From contig NZ_CP021361.1 of NCBI RefSeq assembly GCF_002157145.1, positions 1,302,001 through 1,366,000 on the forward strand: a stretch of DNA of 64,000 bases, in the 5' to 3' direction. This document shows positions 19,394 to 28,541 of this stretch, piece after piece. Below the pieces are notes generated by a model. It did not search any database and was not told the origin of the DNA. It saw only the letters and a program-made list of their open reading frames with translations. The DNA comes from Acidovorax carolinensis (GTDB lineage Bacteria > Pseudomonadota > Gammaproteobacteria > Burkholderiales > Burkholderiaceae_C). The stretch's first letter is position 1, and the number at the start of each line of letters is the position of its first letter. The translations under genes were made by a program, and so were the position numbers.

Positions 19394-19426
19394 AAGGCCC
19401 GGTGCTCGCAAGAGCATCGGGCCTTT
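19394..19426 (+). terminator. Rho-independent terminator of the mdh-acnB unit
   Basis: AAGGCCCGGTGCTC, a short loop, then GAGCATCGGGCCTTTT form a long GC-rich hairpin (one G-T-type mismatch) ending in a T run, 30 bp after the acnB stop. Confidence 0.88.
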
Positions 19427-19430
19427 TGCT

Positions 19431-19480
19431 ATTAATTTAGTAGCTCTTAGCGCTTGCTGTATGTGCGCTAGAGGCTGATT
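19431..19480. repeat. Dispersed palindromic repeat next to the IS5-family element
   Basis: The outer arm ATTAATTTAGTAGCTCTTAG, core AGCGCTTGC, loop, then GCGCTAGAGGCTGATTT match the family. It lies between the acnB terminator and the left end of the IS, in the gap between convergent acnB and trhP. Confidence 0.65.
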
Positions 19481-19488
19481 TCGTCTAA

Positions 19489-20420
19489 GAACTTATCCGT
19501 AAATAGATAAAATATCATTCCGAGCTGCAGCGAACGCGGCGTCGGAGTGATACGTTGAGCAAACGAGTTGATTCGTGGGTGGTAACGGATGAGTTCTGGC
19601 AGCGTGTGGAACCACTGGTCCCTCAACGCGCACAGGTCCCGGGCAAACAGTACGTTCGCAAGCCTGGAGCAGGTCGGCCGGCAAAGCCAGCACGCCAGGT
19701 GTTCGAGGCCATCGTGTTTGTGTTGCGGACAGGCTGCCAGTGGAAGGCACTGCCTGCTGAGCGCTTTGGTAGCGCCAGCGCCATTCACAAACGCTTTCTT
19801 GAATGGGAGAAGGCGGGCTTCTTTGAAGCAGTCTGGAAAGCTGGCTTGGCGGAATACGACGAGATGCAGGGTATCGCGTGGCGATGGCAAAGCGTCGATG
19901 GCGCGATGATGAAGGCACCATTGGCACAAGAAGCTGTCGGCCCGAACCCGACGGACCGGGGGAAAAAAGGGAAGCAAACGCCATCTGCTGGTGGACGGCC
20001 GTGGCGTCCCGTTGTCGCTCGTCGTGAGCGGGGCCAATGTCCATGACTGCAAGAGGCTTGATGCGGTGCTCAGTGCAATTGTTATCAAGCACCAGGCCCC
20101 ATCCCACAGACGAAACAAACATTTGTGCGCCGACGCGGGCTACCGAGGCGCAGAGCATCTTCGCGCGATAGAAGGTCATGGCTACATCCCTCACGTTGTC
20201 AGTCGCCGCAAGGAGACCGAGATCAAGCGGCGCAACCCCAAGCACAAGGCCAGGCTCTGGGTTGTTGAGGTGTGCCACAGCTGGTTCAACCGCTTTCGCA
20301 AATTGCTTGTGCGCTACGAGAAGCTCGAGCGCAGCTTCCTCGCGCTCAACCATCTCGCTGCGGCCATCATCGCGTTTCGCAAGGTGCCGTTGAACGTCAA
20401 CATAATTTACGGATAAGTTC
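19489..20420 (+). mobile_element. IS5-family insertion sequence, 932 bp
   Basis: The ends are perfect 16-bp inverted repeats, GAACTTATCCGTAAAT (19489-19504) and its complement (20405-20420). They are flanked by a 3-bp TAA duplication (19486-19488 and 20421-20423), typical of the TNA-duplicating groups of IS5. It encodes one transposase in two reading frames. The element sits between acnB and trhP; its right end supplies the C of the trhP stop codon. Clean ends and duplication indicate a recent insertion. Confidence 0.9.
19555..20416 (+). pseudogene. IS5-family transposase, two overlapping frames
   Basis: The first frame (19555-20046, 163 aa) carries the DUF4096-like N-terminus (DEFWQRVEPLVPQ, GCQWKALP) and the first DDE Asp in WQSVDGAMMK. 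The second (from about 19970; ATG at 19991 to 20416) carries LCADAGYRG with the second Asp and the VVE/RFRKLL region with the Glu. They join at GGGGGAAAAAAGGG (19958-19971). The needed shift is +1 (or -2), which the usual -1 slippage at an A6 run would not give, so this is either an inactivating one-base insertion or unusual recoding. The stop codon lies in the right inverted repeat. Confidence 0.8.
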
Positions 20421-21799
20421 TAAATTTTTTCGGTTTCAAATACCCGCGCCAGCAATGCGCCTTCGGCCGGCCCTGCCAGCGGAATGCGCACGCGCAGCGG
20501 GCTGCCTGCCGCTACCTGCAGCGGTGCACCGTCCAGGCCCAGCATCTGCTCCAGCCGCAGCGTGCGGTTGCCGCTGGGGTGAATGATTTCCAGCATGTCG
20601 CCCACGGCAAAGCGGTTTTTTGTTTCTACTTCGGCCCAGCCGTCCTGCACGGCCTTGACTTCGCCCACGAACTGGCTGCGCTGGTTTTCAGAGCTGCCGG
20701 TTTCGTAGTTCTGGTAGTCGTTGGCGGGGCGGCGCTCCAGAAAACCGGTTGTGTAGCCCCGGTTGGACAGGCCTTCGAGTTCGGTGATGAGTGCTGGGTT
20801 GAAGGGGCGACCGGCCACAGCGTCGTCGATGGCGCGGCGGTAGACCTGCGCCGTACGCGAAACGTAGTACTGGCTCTTGGTGCGGCCCTCGATCTTGAGC
20901 GAATCGACGCCGATTTCCACCAGACGCTGCACATGCTCGACGGCGCGCAGGTCCTTGCTGTTCATGATGTAGGTGCCGTGCTCGTCCTCCATGATGGGCA
21001 TGAGCTGGCCGGGGCGCTCTTTTTCTTCCAGCAGATAGACCTGGTCGGCCAGCGGGTGGCGCGCGCCACCACCGCAGGCCGCAAAGGCGGCGTGGTCCTC
21101 TTCCTGGGCCTTGGCAAAGTCGAAATCGCCGTCCATGCGCACGGCCATGGCCTCGCCGGTGTTCGGGTCCACCGTTGCGGGTTGCGTGGCGTAGTTCCAG
21201 CGGCAGGCATTGGTGCAGGTGCCCTGGTTGCTGTCGCGCCGGTTGAAGTAGCCCGAGAGCAGGCAGCGGCCCGAATAGGCGATGCACAGCGCGCCGTGCA
21301 CGAACACTTCCAGCTCCATGTCGGGGCATTCCTGGCGGATCTTGGCGATCTCGTCCAGGCTCAGTTCGCGCGAGAGGATGATGCGCGTCACGCCCACCTT
21401 CTGCCAGAACTTCACGGCTGCGTAGTTGACGGTGTTGGCCTGCACCGAGAGGTGGATGGCCACCTCGGGCCACTTCTCGCGCACCATCATGATCAGGCCG
21501 GGGTCGGCCATGATGAGGGCGTCCGGGCGCATGGCGATGATGGGCTCGATGTCGCGCAGGTAGGTGCGCACCTTGTCGTTGTGCGGCAGCAGGTTGCTGG
21601 TCAGAAAGAATTTTTTGCCGCGCGCATGGGCTTCGCGGATGCCTTGCTCGATCTGTTCCTGGCGGAATTCGTTGTTGCGGGCGCGCAGGGAGTAGCGTGG
21701 CTGGCCGGCATAGACAGCGTCGGCGCCAAAGTCGTAGGCCGCGCGCATCTTGTCGAGCGAGCCGGCGGGCAGCAGCAGTTCGGGGCTTTTCAGGGTCAT
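20420..21799 (-). CDS. trhP: U32-family peptidase-like tRNA hydroxylation protein TrhP (YegQ)
   Basis: 459 residues of the U32 family, YegQ type. It starts ELLLPAGSLDKMRAAYDFGADAVYAGQ (about 6-32) and carries EVFVHGALCIAYSGRCLLSGY (about 163-183) and the Cys-containing QGTCTNACRW. Spaced Cys residues could bind an iron-sulfur cluster. YegQ/TrhP hydroxylates uridine 34 of tRNAs on the prephenate-dependent route. The U32 peptidase label is historical. The stop codon at 20420-20422 is formed across the junction with the IS element, whose terminal C replaces the original one, so the protein is unchanged. Confidence 0.88.
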   Translation of the reverse strand: MTLKSPELLLPAGSLDKMRAAYDFGADAVYAGQPRYSLRARNNEFRQEQIEQGIREAHARGKKFFLTSNLLPHNDKVRTYLRDIEPIIAMRPDALIMADPGLIMMVREKWPEVAIHLSVQANTVNYAAVKFWQKVGVTRIILSRELSLDEIAKIRQECPDMELEVFVHGALCIAYSGRCLLSGYFNRRDSNQGTCTNACRWNYATQPATVDPNTGEAMAVRMDGDFDFAKAQEEDHAAFAACGGGARHPLADQVYLLEEKERPGQLMPIMEDEHGTYIMNSKDLRAVEHVQRLVEIGVDSLKIEGRTKSQYYVSRTAQVYRRAIDDAVAGRPFNPALITELEGLSNRGYTTGFLERRPANDYQNYETGSSENQRSQFVGEVKAVQDGWAEVETKNRFAVGDMLEIIHPSGNRTLRLEQMLGLDGAPLQVAAGSPLRVRIPLAGPAEGALLARVFETEKI

Positions 21800-21928
21800 G
21801 GTTGATTGTGGCCGGGGGGCAAAGAAACCGCTCTGCGCTACCTCAGTAAACCGGCAGGTTGAGGCGCCGTCGCTGCCCTCGTCGCTGTAGCGATTCGAAG
21901 CGGGGCGCTTCGCTCCATGGCGATATTT

Positions 21929-22911
21929 TCAGTCCTGCGGGCGAAAGCCGATTTCCAGCGCGGGCGGAACGCGACCGTCCACGTCGCGGGGCAGCGACTC
22001 GGTCTTGTCCAGCGCGCGCAGCACGGCGTCGTCCCAGGCCTTGTTGCCGCTTGACTGGATCAGCTTGGTGCCAACGATCGTGCCATCAGGCGCAGCGCGC
22101 ACCTGTACCACCGCGCGCGGATTGCCGGCGATGGCATCGGGGTACACGATGTTGGGTCGGACCTTGGCTGCCACCTTGCCGCCATAGCTGCCCGAAGGGC
22201 CGGAGCTCTGCTTGGCGGTACCCGAGGCGGTTTCGCCGCCCGTGGCACCGGCCAGGCCTTGCATGCGGCGCAGGTTCTCCTGGCGCCTGGCTTCCGCGGC
22301 CTTGGCCTCGGCCTTGTCGAGGGCGTCCTGCTTGCGTTTGTCTTCCTGCGCCTGGCGTTTTTTGTCCTCGGCCTGCTGCTTTTGCTTTTCCAGTTTTTCC
22401 AGGCGTTCTTTCTCGCGCTCGGCTTTTTGCTGTTCGGCCTTTTCCTTTTGCAGGCGTTCTTTCTTTTCCTGCTCCAGGCGCTCGCGGCGCTCTTCTTCCT
22501 TGCGTTCACGCTCCCGTTTCTCGCGTTCGAGCTGCTGCTGGCGCTCTTTCTTTTCTTTTTCCAGGCGCTTTTTCTCGCGCTCGATGGCGATGTCGGCTTC
22601 GCGGGTGTCCGGCTCTGCCTGCCGAGGGGGGGGAGGTGGGGGTGGTGGCGGGGCAGGGGTGGGTTTGGGCGGCTCGGGCTCGGGCTCGGGTGTGGGGGCG
22701 GGGGGCTCCACCGCCCGGGGGCCGCCTGTTGCGGAACGGCCGACCACAGCTCGGCCTCGACGGCCGGCATGTCGGCGCTGGTCTTCCAGTTCACGCCCCA
22801 GGTCAGGGCGCCAATCAGGATCGCGTGCGCCAGTACGGCCAGCGCAATGGCGCGCAGGCGGGCCGGCGGGCGGGGCGGGGCAAACTGGTCGCGATCGTCG
22901 TGGGCGTGCAT
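21929..22911 (-). pseudogene. tolA: TolA, cell envelope energy transducer (frameshifted)
   Basis: The N-terminus (MHAHDDRDQFAPPRP, one membrane helix AIALAVLAHAILIGALTWG at about 22-40) is in one frame. The Pro-rich hinge, a long Lys/Glu coiled coil (about 110-225) and the C-terminal TonB/TolA domain (KVRPNIVYPDAIAGNPRAVV, GNKAWDDAVLRALDKT) continue in another. Frames switch at the C run read on the minus strand at 22717-22721; one extra C restores 327 residues. TolA links the TolQR motor to the outer membrane and is conserved. A homopolymer error is likelier than real loss. It follows tolQ and tolR in the operon. Confidence 0.85.
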
Positions 22912-22938
22912 GCGATTAGGGTAGGGGCGGGTCGGCGC

Positions 22939-23364
22939 TCAGCCACCGCTCTTGACGGCCAGTGCGACGCGGGCCACACCGGCCTGTTGCAGGGCCGACA
23001 TGGCTTTCATGACCGATTCGTAAGAGACGTTCTTGTCGGCGCTGATGAGCACCGGCGTGTCTTCTGGCTGGTCCTTGAGCCAGTTTTTGGCCGTGGCGCC
23101 CAGGCTCTGCAGCGGCACCGGGCGCTCGTTGCCGTCGGCCTTGAAGCGTACGCTGCCGTCCTTTTCCACGATCACGTCGGCACGGGTCTTGGGCACCTTG
23201 GCCCCTTTGCCAACGGAGGGCACATTGACCGAACTGGGCGTGAGCATGGGCGCCGTCACCATGAAGATGATGAGCAGCACCAACATCACGTCGATGAAGG
23301 GCACCATGTTGATTTCGTTCATGGAACGGCGGCGGCTGCCGGTGCGCGAGGCCATTGCGGGCAT
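22939..23364 (-). CDS. tolR: TolR, biopolymer transport ExbD/TolR family
   Basis: 141 residues. One membrane helix (MVPFIDVMLVLLIIFMVTAP, about 20-39) carries the conserved channel Asp in FIDVMLVLL, followed by a periplasmic domain (DKNVSYESVMKAMSALQQAG). With TolQ it forms the proton-driven motor of the Tol-Pal system, which stabilises the outer membrane during division. It lies 14 bp after tolQ and 27 bp before tolA. Confidence 0.93.
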   Translation of the reverse strand: MPAMASRTGSRRRSMNEINMVPFIDVMLVLLIIFMVTAPMLTPSSVNVPSVGKGAKVPKTRADVIVEKDGSVRFKADGNERPVPLQSLGATAKNWLKDQPEDTPVLISADKNVSYESVMKAMSALQQAGVARVALAVKSGG

Positions 23365-23378
23365 GTCGGTTTCCCGGT

Positions 23379-24080
23379 TCAGTGGCCCGACGGCGAGCCG
23401 GGGTGGGCGCCCAGGTTGCGCTGCAGGATGTTGGTGAACTCTTCGATGAAGGTTTCCTGGTGGTTGGCCACGCGGTCAATGTCGCGCGCAAAACGGTTGT
23501 AGGCGATCACGGCCGGGATGGCGGCGAACAGGCCGAGGGCGGTGGCCACCAGGGCCTCGGCGATGCCGGGCGCCACGGTGGCCAGCGTGACCTGCTCCAT
23601 GCCGGCAAAGCCCGTGAAGGCGTGCATGATGCCCCACACCGTGCCAAACAGGCCCACGTAAGGGCTCACCGAGGCCACCGAGCCCAAAAAGGAAAGGCTG
23701 GATTCGACCACGTCCATCTCGCGCTGAAAGCTGGCGCGCATGGCGCGGCGGGCGCCGTCGAGCAGCGTGCCGGGGTCGGTGATGCGGCGTTCGCGCAGCT
23801 TCTGGTGCTCGCGCATGCCGCTGGCGAAGATGCGCTCCATGGGGCCGGCGTTCTTGGCGTTCTGCGCGGCGCTGGCATACAGATCATTGAGGCTGGTGCC
23901 CGACCAGAAGTCGCGCTCGAAATCATCATTCAGAGCTTTCACCCGCTTCAAGGCAAACAGCTTGCGAAAGATGGCCGCCCAGCTGGCGACGGACACGCCC
24001 AGCAGCAGCAGCATGACGAGTTGCACCACCCAGCTGGCGTGCAGCACCAGGGAGACGATGGACATGTCTTGGGAATTCAT
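23379..24080 (-). CDS. tolQ: TolQ, MotA/TolQ/ExbB proton channel family
   Basis: 233 residues with membrane helices near 15-35, 140-160 and 172-192. The conserved region SVSPYVGLFGTVWGIMHAF (about 138-156) and APGIAEALVATALGLFAAIP (about 170-189) are typical of the family, with a large cytoplasmic loop between helices one and two. It drives TolA through the proton motive force. Its ATG overlaps the stop of ybgC by 4 bases (ATGA). Confidence 0.95.
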   Translation of the reverse strand: MNSQDMSIVSLVLHASWVVQLVMLLLLGVSVASWAAIFRKLFALKRVKALNDDFERDFWSGTSLNDLYASAAQNAKNAGPMERIFASGMREHQKLRERRITDPGTLLDGARRAMRASFQREMDVVESSLSFLGSVASVSPYVGLFGTVWGIMHAFTGFAGMEQVTLATVAPGIAEALVATALGLFAAIPAVIAYNRFARDIDRVANHQETFIEEFTNILQRNLGAHPGSPSGH

Positions 24081-24493
24081 GAAAGTTGTTCCAGAAGGGT
24101 GCTCGGGATTCTTGCGGGGCGCATGCTGGCGGCGTCCACCCAGCCGATGCGGATGGTGCCTTCGCTCAGCACAATGCGCGGTTGATCGGTCAATTGCTCA
24201 TTATTTAATAGCGACTGCTGCACGATTGTCAAGGACGCGCGGCCTGCTTCCTGCAAATGGGCGGTAACAATGAGTTCATCGTCCAAGCGGGCCGGGCGCA
24301 GGTAGCGCAGGCGGGCATCGGTTACGACGAACATTCCGCCCGTTTGTTCCCGCAAGCCGTGCTGGCCAATGCCCAGCGAGCGCAGCCACTCGGTGCGCGC
24401 GCGCTCAAAGAACTTCAGGTAGTTGGCATAAAACACGATGCCGCCGGCATCGGTGTCTTCCCAGTAAATACGGATCGGGAACTCGAAGGGCAT
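24077..24493 (-). CDS. ybgC: YbgC-type acyl-CoA thioesterase of the Tol-Pal operon
   Basis: A 138-residue hotdog-fold thioesterase. The signature YWEDTDAGGIVFYANYLKFFERARTEW (about 9-35) carries the catalytic Asp of the 4-hydroxybenzoyl-CoA thioesterase class. YbgC hydrolyses acyl-CoA or acyl-ACP and is routinely the first gene of tol operons. It overlaps tolQ by 4 bases. A decayed dispersed repeat may lie near 24193-24232 (TTTAATAGCGACTGCTGCAC), encoding the SLTIVQQSLLNNEQ region. Confidence 0.92.
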   Translation of the reverse strand: MPFEFPIRIYWEDTDAGGIVFYANYLKFFERARTEWLRSLGIGQHGLREQTGGMFVVTDARLRYLRPARLDDELIVTAHLQEAGRASLTIVQQSLLNNEQLTDQPRIVLSEGTIRIGWVDAASMRPARIPSTLLEQLS

Positions 24494-24588
24494 GGTTCAG
24501 CGTCCGCACGGCCGCCCGAAGGGCGCTGAGCGCCCCTTTGGGGGCAGCGATACATGCAACGATGAGCGTGGGGGGCGTTCATTTCACT

Positions 24589-25773
24589 TCAGCCCAGCAG
24601 GGCGCGCAGGCGCGCTACGGATTCCTGCAGCTGCGCCATCGAATTGGCGGTGGAGAAGCGCACGAAGCGCTGCGGATCAAAGGTGCCGAAGTCGCGCCCC
24701 GGCGTCACCGCCAGATGGGCGCGGCGCATCACCTCGTAGGCAAAGTCCCAGCTGCCCTGCACGCCGAGCTTTTCGCACGCACTGGTGCAATCGGCCCAGG
24801 CATAAAAGGCGCCGTCGGGCATCACGGGCACCGCCAGGCCCAGGGCCTGCAGTTCGGGGATGAAGTAGTCGCGCCGGGCCTTGAACTCGGCGCGTCGGCG
24901 TTCGTATTCAGCGATGCTCTCGGCCTCGAAGCAGGCCATGGCCGCCAGTTGCGACACGGTGCTGGCGCAGATGAACAGGTTTTGCGCGAGGCGTTCGACC
25001 ACGGGCACCATGGCATCGGGCACCACCATCCAGCCCAGGCGCCAGCCCGTCATGTTGAAGTATTTGCTGAAGCTGTTGATGCTGATGACGTTGTCGTCGA
25101 TGGCCAGGGCCGTCTGGCCGAAAGCATCGTCGTACGAAAGGCCCAGATAGATCTCGTCGATCATCGTCACGCCGCCCCGCTCCTGCACCACGCCGTGGAT
25201 GCGGCGCAGTTCTTCGGGCGCGATCGAGGTGCCCGTGGGGTTGGAGGGCGAGGCCAGCAAAACGCCGCGTGTCTTGCTGTTCCAGGCCGCCTGCACCTTG
25301 TCGGCGCTCAGCTGGTAGCGCTCGGCGGCGGTGGTGGGGATCAGCACCGCGTTGCCTTCGGCGGCGCTGACAAAATGCCGGTTGCACGGGTAGCTGGGGT
25401 CGGGCATCAGCACCTCGTCGCCCGCCTCGATCAGCGCCAGGCAAGCCAGGTGCAGCGCCGCCGAGGCGCCCGCAGTGACCACGATGCGGCGTGCGGGCAC
25501 GTTGACGCCAAAGCGCTGCTGGTACCAGCCGCTGATGCGCTCGCGCAGGGGCTCGTAGCCCAGCGACTGCGTGTATTGGGTGGCGCCATCGTGCACGGCG
25601 CGTGCGGCGGCCTCTTGCACCAGCGGGGGTGCCGTGAAATCGGGCTCGCCAATGTTCAGGAAGATCATGGGCTGGCTGCTGCCGGCCACCTCGCGGGCCA
25701 TGGCCTGCGCGGCCTTGGCGACTTCCATGACATAAAACGGATCAATGCGCTCGGCGCGCCGGGAAAACTTCAT
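24589..25773 (-). CDS. PLP-dependent aminotransferase, class I/II
   Basis: 394 residues, fold type I. It shows FLNIGEPDFTAPP (about 38-50), SPSNPTGT (about 170), the Asp/Tyr pair in MIDEIYLGLSYDD and the PLP-binding Lys in SFSKYFNMTGWRLGW (about 232-246), with a C-terminal Arg in RFVRFSTANS. It transfers amino groups between an amino acid and a 2-oxo acid. The sequence alone does not separate aspartate, alanine or aromatic specificity. It lies between nusB and ybgC on the same strand, with no clear pathway link. Confidence 0.88.
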   Translation of the reverse strand: MKFSRRAERIDPFYVMEVAKAAQAMAREVAGSSQPMIFLNIGEPDFTAPPLVQEAAARAVHDGATQYTQSLGYEPLRERISGWYQQRFGVNVPARRIVVTAGASAALHLACLALIEAGDEVLMPDPSYPCNRHFVSAAEGNAVLIPTTAAERYQLSADKVQAAWNSKTRGVLLASPSNPTGTSIAPEELRRIHGVVQERGGVTMIDEIYLGLSYDDAFGQTALAIDDNVISINSFSKYFNMTGWRLGWMVVPDAMVPVVERLAQNLFICASTVSQLAAMACFEAESIAEYERRRAEFKARRDYFIPELQALGLAVPVMPDGAFYAWADCTSACEKLGVQGSWDFAYEVMRRAHLAVTPGRDFGTFDPQRFVRFSTANSMAQLQESVARLRALLG

Positions 25774-25858
25774 GGGGCGGGATCCTGCCCGCGCGGGGCG
25801 GGGGGTGGCGAAAAAGGCAGGCCGCAGGGCGGCCTGTAACGCTGGTTCAAGCGCCGGT

Positions 25859-26428
25859 TCAGGCGCCAGCGTCGGTGCTGGCGGGTGCGGCGGGGGGCGC
25901 TGCGCCCTTGTCCGCTGCCACTTCGGCTGCGCGCAGGAGGGGCGCCAGGCCGTTGAGCACGGCGTTCACATACTTGTGGCCATCGGTGCCGCCAAATTCC
26001 TTGGCCAGCTCGATGCACTCGTTGAGCACCACGCGCCAGGGCACATCCAGGCAGTGCTGAAACTCGTACACGCCGATCCACATGGTGGCGTGTTCGATGG
26101 GCGAGATCTCGGCCATCTTGCGGTCGAGCAGCGGCGTGATCAGGGCATCGAGCTCGGCGGCCGCGTTGATGCAGCCGTGCAGCACGGCGTTGTAGTGCGC
26201 GGCGTCGGCCTTGTGAAAGCCGGCCAGATCGCGCGTGAACGAATCAATGGCCGTGGCCTCGTTGCGGCCCACGATGTGCTGATACAGCGCCTGCAGCACA
26301 AACTCGCGGGCGCGGCTGCGGTTGGATTTGGAGGCCGCCTTGCGCACGCCGTTGCTCTTGAGCCCGGTGCGGGCCTGCTTGGGGGGGCGTGCAGGCGTGG
26401 ACGCGGCGGGCGTGGTGGGATCGGTCAT
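25859..26428 (-). CDS. nusB: Transcription antitermination factor NusB
   Basis: 189 residues. The all-helical NusB domain (about 38-172; [53 protein letters not shown]) has a basic N-terminal extension and an Ala/Pro-rich tail that are longer than in E. coli. It binds boxA RNA with NusE (S10) in rRNA antitermination. Its start overlaps the ribH stop by 4 bases, the standard ribH-nusB coupling. Confidence 0.95.
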   Translation of the reverse strand: MTDPTTPAASTPARPPKQARTGLKSNGVRKAASKSNRSRAREFVLQALYQHIVGRNEATAIDSFTRDLAGFHKADAAHYNAVLHGCINAAAELDALITPLLDRKMAEISPIEHATMWIGVYEFQHCLDVPWRVVLNECIELAKEFGGTDGHKYVNAVLNGLAPLLRAAEVAADKGAAPPAAPASTDAGA

Positions 26429-26889
26429 GACAATGCTTCCAGCAGGTTGGCCATTTCCACCGCCACGTAGGCGGCATCGCGACCCTTTTCAGTCTGGCGC
26501 GCAATGGCCTGATCCAGGTTCTCGGTGGTCAGGATGGCGTTGGCCACGGGCACCTGGTAGTCGAGCGCGATGCGCGAGACGGCCGCGCCCGATTCGTTGG
26601 CCACCAGCTCGAAGTGGTAGGTCTCGCCACGGATGATGCAGCCCAGCGCGATCAGTGCGTCGAACTCGTCGCGCTCGGCCAGGGCCTGCAGCGCCACGGG
26701 CACTTCGAGGGCGCCGGGCACCAGCACGTGGGTGATGTGCTTTTCCTGCACGCCCAGGTCGAGCAGTGCAGCGCGGCAGGCCGTGGCCAGTGCGTTGGTG
26801 ACGCTTTCGTTGAAGCGGGCCTGCACGATGCCGATGTGCAGTTTCTTGCCGTCGAGCCGGTCTGCTGTTCCTTTTTCTGCGCCAAACAT
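26425..26889 (-). CDS. ribH: 6,7-dimethyl-8-ribityllumazine synthase
   Basis: 154 residues. The lumazine synthase core includes [14 protein letters not shown] (about 22-35), [16 protein letters not shown] (about 59-74), [20 protein letters not shown] (about 82-101, with the catalytic His) and [15 protein letters not shown]. It condenses DHBP with the pyrimidine intermediate in riboflavin synthesis. It sits 11 bp after ribBX, which makes the DHBP, and overlaps nusB. Confidence 0.96.
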   Translation of the reverse strand: MFGAEKGTADRLDGKKLHIGIVQARFNESVTNALATACRAALLDLGVQEKHITHVLVPGALEVPVALQALAERDEFDALIALGCIIRGETYHFELVANESGAAVSRIALDYQVPVANAILTTENLDQAIARQTEKGRDAAYVAVEMANLLEALS

Positions 26890-26900
26890 GGTCGTTCCTT

Positions 26901-28021
26901 TTATTCTTTGGGGATGTAGCCGGTGATTTCGAGTCCGTAGCCCGCCATGCTGGGCATGCGGCGGGGCTGGCCCATGAGCTGCATCTTGGCAACGCCCACT
27001 TCGCGCAGGATCTGCGCGCCCACGCCGTAGGTGCGCAGGTCCATGCGGCCGCGCTCGGGGGCCTGTGCGGCACGCGCCGTGCCTTCGAATTGCTCCAGCA
27101 ACTGCGCGGCGCTCTCGCCGCAGTTGAGCAGCACGGCCACGCCCTGGCCCTGGGTGGCGATGTAGTGCAGGCTGGTGTCCAGGCCCACGAGTGCATGGAC
27201 CGGTTGACTTCGAGTGCGTCGAGCACCGACAGCGGTTCGTGCACGCGCACGGGCACCACGTCGTCGGCGCTCCATTGCCCCTTGACCAAGGCCAGGTGCA
27301 CCGCGCCGCTGGGCTTGTCGCGGAAGGCGTGGGTGGTGAACTCGCCGTAGGCCGTTTGCAGTGTGCGCGTGCCCACCTTCTCGACCAGCGATTCGTTGCG
27401 GATGCGGTGCTCGATCAGGTCGGCGATGGTGCCGATCTTGATGCCGTGCTCGGCGGCGAATACCTGCAGGTCCGGCAGGCGCGCCATGGTGCCGTCGTCT
27501 TTCATGATCTCGCAGATCACAGCGGAGGGGCTGCAGCCGGCCATGGCGGAGAGGTCGCAGCCGGCCTCGGTGTGGCCCGCGCGCATGAGCACGCCGCCGT
27601 CCACCGCCTGCAGCGGGAAGATGTGGCCGGGTTGCACCAGATCGCTGGCCTGGCTGCTCTTGGCCACGGCCACCTGGATGGTGCGCGCGCGGTCGGCGGC
27701 CGAGATACCGGTGGTCACGCCCTCGGCGGCCTCGATGGAGACCGTGAAGGCCGTGCTGTACACGGTGCCGTTGCGCGTGGCCATGGGCGGCAGCTTGAGG
27801 TGTTCGCAGCGTTCGCGCGTGAGCGTCAGGCAGATCAGGCCGCGGCCAAAGCGCGCCATGAAGTTGATGGCCTCTGGCGTGACATGGTCGGCTGCCAGCA
27901 CCAGGTCGCCTTCGTTTTCACGGTCTTCTTCGTCCACCAGGATGACCATGCGCCCGGCGCGCATCTCGGCCACGATGTCTTGCACCGGCGAGATGGGCGC
28001 GGGGGTGAGGGGGATGTTCAT
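26901..28021 (-). pseudogene. ribB: RibB with degenerate GTP cyclohydrolase II domain (RibBX-type), frameshifted
   Basis: Residues 1-205 are a full DHBP synthase ([49 protein letters not shown]). The C-terminal half resembles GTP cyclohydrolase II but lacks its zinc Cys triad: where RibA has a SECLT...RCDCG motif this has [14 protein letters not shown]. This matches RibBX proteins, which keep only DHBP synthase activity. The frame breaks at 27184-27186, where one missing G (TGGGCC for TGGGGCC) separates VNRSMHSW from GLDTSLHYI. Restored length is 373 residues. It probably reflects a sequencing error. No FMN riboswitch was recognised upstream. Confidence 0.85.
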
Positions 28022-28228
28022 GGGAGGGCTTTCGTTGGGGGCCGCAGTGAACGGTCGGGCGGCAGCGCAGGTTCCCGAGGCCAGACGGCTGTGCAGGCCT
28101 GCAAGGCCCGCCCCAAAGAACATGCGATGCGGCGCGGCCGCACGGTGCAGAGATCGGCGCGGTGCGCAGAACTCCAAAGCAACTGATTTTAGTTCAGACC
28201 GGGCCGGCCTGCCGTCGGCCAGGCAAGT

Positions 28229-28528
28229 TCAGGGCTGCAGCTCGACATCGCTCACGGGATAGGCCACGCAGGGCAGCACGCAGCCCTCGGCCATTTCTTC
28301 GGACGACAGCCCGGGCCACTCGATCTCGTAGCGCACGCTGCCCTGGCGCAGCTGCCCCAGGCAGGTGCGGCAGGTGCCGTTGCGGCATGAGCTGGGCCAG
28401 TCGATGCCGCCTTGTTCCAGCGAGACCAGCAGCGGCTGGTCGGGCCAGGCATCGCATTGCGCGCCGTCGGGTGCAACGCGGGCGATGAAAAAAGGCGCTG
28501 TCATGGGGGAAAGGGACGAATCGCTCAT
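28229..28528 (-). CDS. 2Fe-2S ferredoxin-type iron-sulfur binding protein
   Basis: 99 residues. The plant-type ferredoxin motif [15 protein letters not shown] (about 49-63; C-x4-C-x2-C) is followed by the fourth ligand in [16 protein letters not shown]. It resembles stand-alone electron carriers and the C-terminal domain of multi-domain reductases. The start at 28528 lies 13 bp after the stop of the DUF938 methyltransferase gene, so the two may be cotranscribed. The partner enzyme is unknown. Confidence 0.85.
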   Translation of the reverse strand: MSDSSLSPMTAPFFIARVAPDGAQCDAWPDQPLLVSLEQGGIDWPSSCRNGTCRTCLGQLRQGSVRYEIEWPGLSSEEMAEGCVLPCVAYPVSDVELQP

Positions 28529-28541
28529 GGTTCCAAGGGGG

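Noticed and set aside
21800..21928. Terminator downstream of tolA
   Set aside because: A CGAAGCG/CGCTTCG stem is present near 21897-21915, but no T tract follows.
24498..24588. GC-rich stretch with GGGCGCTGAGCGCCCC-type hairpin between ybgC and the aminotransferase gene
   Set aside because: The hairpin has no T run on the strand of the upstream gene. It may be another repeat, but only one copy was noticed.
28022..28228. FMN riboswitch upstream of ribBX
   Set aside because: The leader lacks the conserved RFN segments (the AGGGTG/ACCGGCGGT and GAGAGTCCG type blocks), so none is called.
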